From positions 124,001 through 188,000 of the forward strand of contig JAEWEG010000018.1 in NCBI GenBank assembly GCA_023389575.1: a DNA stretch of 64,000 nucleotides. The letters run 5' to 3'. The notes under the pieces were generated by a model. That model did no database searches. It was not told the origin of the DNA and was given only the letters and a program-made list of their open reading frames with translations. Position 1 is the stretch's first letter; the number at the start of each line of letters is the position of its first letter. The translations under genes and the position numbers were made by a program. The stretch comes from Chloroflexota bacterium. Lineage in GTDB: Bacteria > Chloroflexota > Chloroflexia > Thermomicrobiales > UBA6265. Of the stretch, positions 59,979 through 64,000 are shown piece after piece.

Positions 59979-61564
59979 AGCGGAATATTCCCGTGCTTGC
60001 GGCGGGGCGTGGTCGCGCGCTTCGACCGGGCGCGCTCAAGCGACCGGATCAGCCAGGGACGGGTGGTCTTCGGCTCGATCACGTCGTCGATGTATCCCCG
60101 CGATGCCGCCTGGTAGGGGCTGGCGAAGAGCTCCTCGTATTGGGACACCAGTTCCGCCCGGCGTGCCTCCGGATTCTCGGATTCGGCCAGTTCGCGGCGG
60201 AACACCAGGCCAACCGCCGCGGCCGGACCCATCACCGCGATTTCGGCGGTCGGCCATGCCACGTTGAAGTCGGCCCCAATGTGCTTCGAACACATGACCA
60301 CGTACGCGCCGCCATACGCCTTGCGGGTGATCACCGTCACCTTCGGCACGCTCGCCTCGGCGTAGGCGTAGAGCAGCTTCGCGCCATGCCGGATGATGCC
60401 GTTGTACTCCTGATCCGTACCGGGCAGGAACCCTGGTACATCCACGAAGGTGACGATAGGGATGTTGAACGCGTCGCAAGTGCGAATGAACCGCGCTCCC
60501 TTGATGCTCGCCGCGATGTCGAGCGTGCCCGCCAGCACCTTCGGCTGGTTCGCGACCACGCCCACCGCGTGCCCATCCAGCCGCCCGAACCCCGCGATGA
60601 TGTTTGGCGCGTGGTTCGGCTGCACCTCCAGGAATTCGCCGTCGTCCAGCACGCTCCCGATCACGTCGTGCATGTCGTACGGCTTCGCGTTGGATTCCGG
60701 CACGATCTCGTCGAGTTCCGGCGTCTCCCGCAGCGGATCGTCGTCCGGCGCGAACCATGGCGCGTCGTCGAGGTTGTTCGATGGCAGGAAGCTCAACAGG
60801 TGCCGCACCTGCTCGTTGAGATCGTCCTCGTCGGTCGCCGCGAAGTGGGCCACGCCGCTCGTCTGCGTATGCGTCGTCGCTCCGCCGAGCGCGTCCATCG
60901 TCACCGTTTCGCCAGTGACGGTCTTGATCACGTCCGGGCCGGTGATGAACATCTGCCCGATGCCCTCCACCATGAAGATGAAGTCCGTCATCGCCGGGGA
61001 GTACACCGCCCCGCCCGCGCAGGGGCCGGCGATGATCGAGATTTGCGGCACCACGCCGGACGCGCGCACGTTGCGGAAGAATACCTCGCCGTAGCCGGCC
61101 AGGCCCTCGACCCCTTCCTGGATTCTGGCGCCGGCCGAGTCGTTGATCCCGATGATTGGGCAGCCATACCGCTCGGCCAGGTCCATCAGCTTGACCATCT
61201 TCTCGGCGTACGCCTCGCCGAGCGAGCCGCCGAACACGGTGAAGTCCTGGGAGAACACCGCCACTTGGCGCCCGTCGATCGTGCCCAGGCCGGTCACCAC
61301 CCCATCACCGAACGGCTGAGACTTGTCCATCCCGAACTGCGTGGCCCGGTGCCGCACGAACGGATCGAGTTCGGTGAACGATCCCTCGTCGAGCAGCGCG
61401 ATCACTCGGTCGTGGGCGCTTCGCTTGCCGCGCTTGGCCTGCTTTTCCCGCGCCACGTCCCGCTGCTGTTCGATCTGTTCGCGGTAGTCCGCGAGATGCG
61501 CCGCCTTCGACCGCGCCTCTTCGTTGCCGCTAACCTCCCGGATGCCGGTATCCGCCGTCGTCAT
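59975..61564 (-). CDS. Acyl-CoA (propionyl/acetyl-CoA) carboxylase beta subunit
   Basis: 529 residues from ATG 61564 with GGAAGGA upstream. The carboxyltransferase domain shows 'ARERIxx'-like 'KRSAHDRVIALLDEG', 'INDSAGARIQEGVEGLAGYGEVFFRN', 'ISIIAGPCAGGAVYSPAMTDFIFMV', 'VTFVDVPGFLPGTDQEYNGIIRHGAKLLYAYAEASVPKVTVITRKAYGGAYVVMCSKHIGAD' and 'WPTAEIAVMGP'. This is typical of PccB-type proteins. The biotin carboxylase alpha subunit is not in the window. Coupled to the epsilon-like gene. Confidence 0.92.
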   Translation of the reverse strand: MTTADTGIREVSGNEEARSKAAHLADYREQIEQQRDVAREKQAKRGKRSAHDRVIALLDEGSFTELDPFVRHRATQFGMDKSQPFGDGVVTGLGTIDGRQVAVFSQDFTVFGGSLGEAYAEKMVKLMDLAERYGCPIIGINDSAGARIQEGVEGLAGYGEVFFRNVRASGVVPQISIIAGPCAGGAVYSPAMTDFIFMVEGIGQMFITGPDVIKTVTGETVTMDALGGATTHTQTSGVAHFAATDEDDLNEQVRHLLSFLPSNNLDDAPWFAPDDDPLRETPELDEIVPESNAKPYDMHDVIGSVLDDGEFLEVQPNHAPNIIAGFGRLDGHAVGVVANQPKVLAGTLDIAASIKGARFIRTCDAFNIPIVTFVDVPGFLPGTDQEYNGIIRHGAKLLYAYAEASVPKVTVITRKAYGGAYVVMCSKHIGADFNVAWPTAEIAVMGPAAAVGLVFRRELAESENPEARRAELVSQYEELFASPYQAASRGYIDDVIEPKTTRPWLIRSLERARSKRATTPRRKHGNIPL

Positions 61565-61745
61565 TCCCTGCTGGTCCTTCCCCATCGCGAGTGAATACGA
61601 CGGCATTGTACCGGGATCGACCGATAATCTCGCCTTGATCGCGCCTCGAGGCGAGGGCCGGAAGTCCAGCGCGCCCGGTACACTTCACCCATCAACCGCG
61701 ATTTCCGTACCGATCCCGAGCACAAGCGCCAGGAATCGAACCGAC

Positions 61746-63875
61746 ATGACCCATAGCATTTACATCACTTCGGCCGAGGGGAATACCGGTAAGTCGACCG
61801 TCGCCCTTGGCCTGATCGACGCCCTCAAGCGCTCGGGCCGCCGGATCGGCGTCTTCCGGCCGGTCTCGCGTTCGGGAGTCGACTTCATCCACGACCTGCT
61901 TGTGGACTTCGCCGGTGGCCAGCAGGGAGACGCGCCGCTCGTCGGCGCGACGTACGAGGACGTTCACGCCGATCCCGGCGCCGCCCTGTCCACCATCGTC
62001 GAACGCTACCGGGCCGTCGAGCAGCAATACGATGTCGTCGTCATCGTCGGCTCCGACTACACCGATATCTCCACGCCGACCGAGTTGAGCTTCAACGCCC
62101 GCGTCGCCGTCAACCTCGGGGCGCCCGTCCTGCTGGTGCTCAGCGGTCGCCGCCAGGGCGAGCATGCCCCCACCAATACGCCCGTGTTCCTCGGTTCGGC
62201 CCGCCCGGCGGACGAGATGGGCCAGGTCGCGGAGGTCACCGTCGCCGAACTCGACCTGGCGCACGCCCAACTCGCGGCCATCATCGCCAATCGGGTCGAT
62301 CCCGATCAGCTTGGCGACGTCCGCGACGCGATCCGCGCGGCGATCGCCCCTCAGCACGACGTCCCGGTCTGGTCGCTCCCGGAAGATCCCGTCCTCGTCG
62401 CCCCCACGCTTCGCGCCCTGATGGATGCGCTCGATGGCACCCTCCGCCAGGGCGAATCCGACCTGCTCGACCGCGACGTGCTCGGCGTCGTCGTCTCCGC
62501 GATGTCGATGGAGAACGTGCTGACTCGGCTGGTCCAGGGCTCCGTCGTCATCGTTCCCGGCGACCGCCCGGAGGTGCTGCTGGCCGTGCTCATGGCCAAC
62601 GAGGCTGGAACCTTCCCCGCGCTGACCGGCGTCATCCTCAACGGCGGGTTCGAACTGTCGCCAACCATCGAGCGGCTGCTCGCCGGTCACGCCGTCGACC
62701 TGCCGATCATCGAAACCGACCACAACACCTTCGACACGGTCTTTCGCATCGTTCGAACGCGTGGCCGTCTCGCGGCCGAGTCCCATCGCAAGCTCGACCT
62801 GGCGCTGGCCCTCTTCGAGCAGAACGTCGAGTCGTCCGAAATCCTGGCGCTCCTCGAGGTCGACCACGACGAGGTGGTCACGCCACTGATGTTTGAATAT
62901 GAGTTGCTGGACCGCGCTCGCGCCAACCGCAAGCACATCGTCCTTCCTGAAGGCGAGGACGACCGCATCCTTCGTGCCGCCAGTACCCTGCTTCTCCGCA
63001 AGGCCGCCGACATCACCATCCTGGGCGACGCCGCCGACATCAACGCCCGCTCCAGCCGCCTCGACCTCGACCTCAGCGCGGCGACGATCCTTAGCCCGTT
63101 CGATCCGGAGTTGCGCGAGCGATTCGCCCAGGCCTATGCCGAACTTAGGGCCCACAAGGGCGTCACCGTCGAGGCCGCGCGTGACATCGTCACCGACGTG
63201 TCGTATTTCGGCACCATGATGGTTCACCTCGGTCTCGCCGATGGCATGGTTTCCGGCGCGACCCACACCACCGCTCACACCATTCGCCCCGCCTTCGAGG
63301 TCATCAAGACCACGCCCGATGTCTCGATTGTCTCCAGCGTCTTCCTGATGTGCCTCGCCGACCGGGTGCTCGTCTATGGCGATTGCGCGGTGATCCCCAA
63401 TCCGACCGCCGAGCAATTGGCTGATATCGCGATTTCGTCCGCCCGAACCGCCCGCGAGTTCGGCATCGAGCCGAGGGTCGCCATGCTGTCGTACTCCACT
63501 GGCGAGTCCGGCTCGGGCGATGATGTCGCCAAGGTTCGCGCCGCCACCGCGCTCGTCCGCGAGCGAGCGCCGGACCTCCCGGTCGAGGGCCCGATCCAGT
63601 ACGACGCCGCCGCCGACGCCACGGTCGCCGCCGCCAAGATGCCCGACTCCGACGTCGCTGGGCATGCCACGGTCTTCATCTTTCCCGACCTCAACACCGG
63701 AAACAACACGTACAAGGCGGTTCAGCGCAGCGCGGGGGCCGTCGCGATCGGACCGGTGCTCCAGGGGCTGCGGAAACCGATCAACGACCTCTCCCGGGGT
63801 GCCCTGGTGAAGGACATCGTCAACACCGTCGCGATCACCGCCATCCAGGCCCAGGAAATGGATAGCCCGGAATGA
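61746..63875 (+). CDS. pta: Phosphate acetyltransferase, long (Pta with AAA26/DRTGG domains)
   Basis: 709 residues from ATG 61746. N-terminal dethiobiotin-synthetase-like domain ('IYITSAEGNTGKSTVALGLIDAL', P-loop), a middle DRTGG domain ('SAMSMENVLTRLVQGSVVIVPGDRPEVLLAVLMAN'), and the C-terminal PTA domain ('IVLPEGEDDRILRAASTLLLRKAADITILG', 'GMVSGATHTTAHTIRPAFEVIKT', 'ATVFIFPDLNTGNNTYKAVQRS'). It converts acetyl-CoA and phosphate to acetyl phosphate. The stop overlaps the acetate kinase ATG, forming the classic pta-ackA pair. Confidence 0.92.
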   Translation: MTHSIYITSAEGNTGKSTVALGLIDALKRSGRRIGVFRPVSRSGVDFIHDLLVDFAGGQQGDAPLVGATYEDVHADPGAALSTIVERYRAVEQQYDVVVIVGSDYTDISTPTELSFNARVAVNLGAPVLLVLSGRRQGEHAPTNTPVFLGSARPADEMGQVAEVTVAELDLAHAQLAAIIANRVDPDQLGDVRDAIRAAIAPQHDVPVWSLPEDPVLVAPTLRALMDALDGTLRQGESDLLDRDVLGVVVSAMSMENVLTRLVQGSVVIVPGDRPEVLLAVLMANEAGTFPALTGVILNGGFELSPTIERLLAGHAVDLPIIETDHNTFDTVFRIVRTRGRLAAESHRKLDLALALFEQNVESSEILALLEVDHDEVVTPLMFEYELLDRARANRKHIVLPEGEDDRILRAASTLLLRKAADITILGDAADINARSSRLDLDLSAATILSPFDPELRERFAQAYAELRAHKGVTVEAARDIVTDVSYFGTMMVHLGLADGMVSGATHTTAHTIRPAFEVIKTTPDVSIVSSVFLMCLADRVLVYGDCAVIPNPTAEQLADIAISSARTAREFGIEPRVAMLSYSTGESGSGDDVAKVRAATALVRERAPDLPVEGPIQYDAAADATVAAAKMPDSDVAGHATVFIFPDLNTGNNTYKAVQRSAGAVAIGPVLQGLRKPINDLSRGALVKDIVNTVAITAIQAQEMDSPE

Positions 63876-64000
63876 TCAACATCCTCGTCGTGAATTCTGG
63901 TTCATCGTCCATCAAGTACCAGTTGATCGAGATGGACACGTCCGACGTCCTGGCCAAGGGACTCATCGAGCGCATCGGCTCCGGGAATGGCGTTGTTACC
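63872..64000 (+). CDS. ackA: Acetate kinase, N-terminal part
   Basis: Only 43 codons lie in the window: 'MINILVVNSGSSSIKYQLIEM...'. 'NSGSSSIKYQL' is the acetate kinase family signature. It begins within the pta stop codon, so the enzyme is co-translated and would convert acetyl phosphate to acetate and ATP. The gene continues past the right edge. Confidence 0.9.
   Translation, partial: MINILVVNSGSSSIKYQLIEMDTSDVLAKGLIERIGSGNGVVT

Noticed and set aside
61728..61745. GGTTCGATTCC on the minus strand, like a tRNA T-arm
   Set aside because: No matching acceptor, D-arm or anticodon arm can be drawn; it is a chance match before pta.
61692..63665. 657-codon minus-strand frame
   Set aside because: Antisense to pta, which is complete and well conserved.

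Overview
The window is GC-rich (about 65% by eye), densely coded bacterial DNA with short intergenic gaps and frequent 4-base ATGA overlaps. The LysW-type lysine pathway, an L25/Ctc ribosomal protein, a DUF2089/DUF4097 cluster, a PimA-like glycosyltransferase beside a CDP-alcohol phosphatidyltransferase, and many Tat-exported or lipid-anchored proteins suggest a Chloroflexota bacterium of the Thermomicrobia type. This assignment is an inference; no rRNA or tRNA gene is present to confirm it.

Layout. 0-7.5 kb: amino-carrier-protein (LysW) lysine and possibly arginine/ornithine biosynthesis: the tail of an ATP-grasp gene, lysK, a LysX/ArgX-like ligase, a T-box leader RNA, then lysX, lysY, lysZ, a HAD hydrolase and lysJ. 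7.5-11.1 kb: a Tat-type solute-binding protein, a secreted cyclophilin and two exported unknowns. 11.3-24.3 kb: three MFS transporters, a PLP aminotransferase, an AlaX editing protein, a LysM/C39-like exported protein, and a DUF2089 regulator with DUF4097/YvlB-like partners behind an AT-rich inverted-repeat promoter. 24.7-30.5 kb: a metallo-hydrolase, phospholipid head-group genes, a fluoride channel, a tiny ORF with a perfect Shine-Dalgarno, an LLM oxidoreductase and ribosomal protein L25. 30.6-39.5 kb: an amino-sugar operon (nanE, SIS protein, BadF-type kinase, ceramidase-like protein), divergent oppBC permeases, and a Zn/Mn ABC transporter with a Fur-family regulator. 39.6-49.4 kb: two DUF2207 membrane proteins, a B-box/TM protein, larC, an arginine deiminase-like enzyme, TauE, a SufT-like protein, a polysaccharide deacetylase and an alpha/beta hydrolase. 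49.7-53.6 kb: a lipoprotein of six tandem cupredoxin domains, then a class II aldolase. 54.4-59.7 kb: an unusual accessory block described below. 59.8-64 kb: acyl-CoA carboxylase epsilon and beta, phosphate acetyltransferase and the start of acetate kinase.

The most interesting region is 54.4-59.7 kb. Two proteins share an architecture I do not recognise as a named system: an N-terminal PqqD-like domain, an internal twin-arginine signal, and a roughly 56-residue cysteine-rich tail (8 and 6 Cys). They flank a MauE-like membrane protein fused to two thioredoxin domains, and lie downstream of an HPr-kinase-like protein. Both precursor genes carry clusters of the hexamer GGTACT in their upstream regions. 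It reads as a leader/export/disulfide-maturation system for small secreted Cys-rich peptides. Other notable signals are the T-box on lysX, the six-domain cupredoxin, the GATGCCC-flanked micro-ORF and several perfect palindromes.
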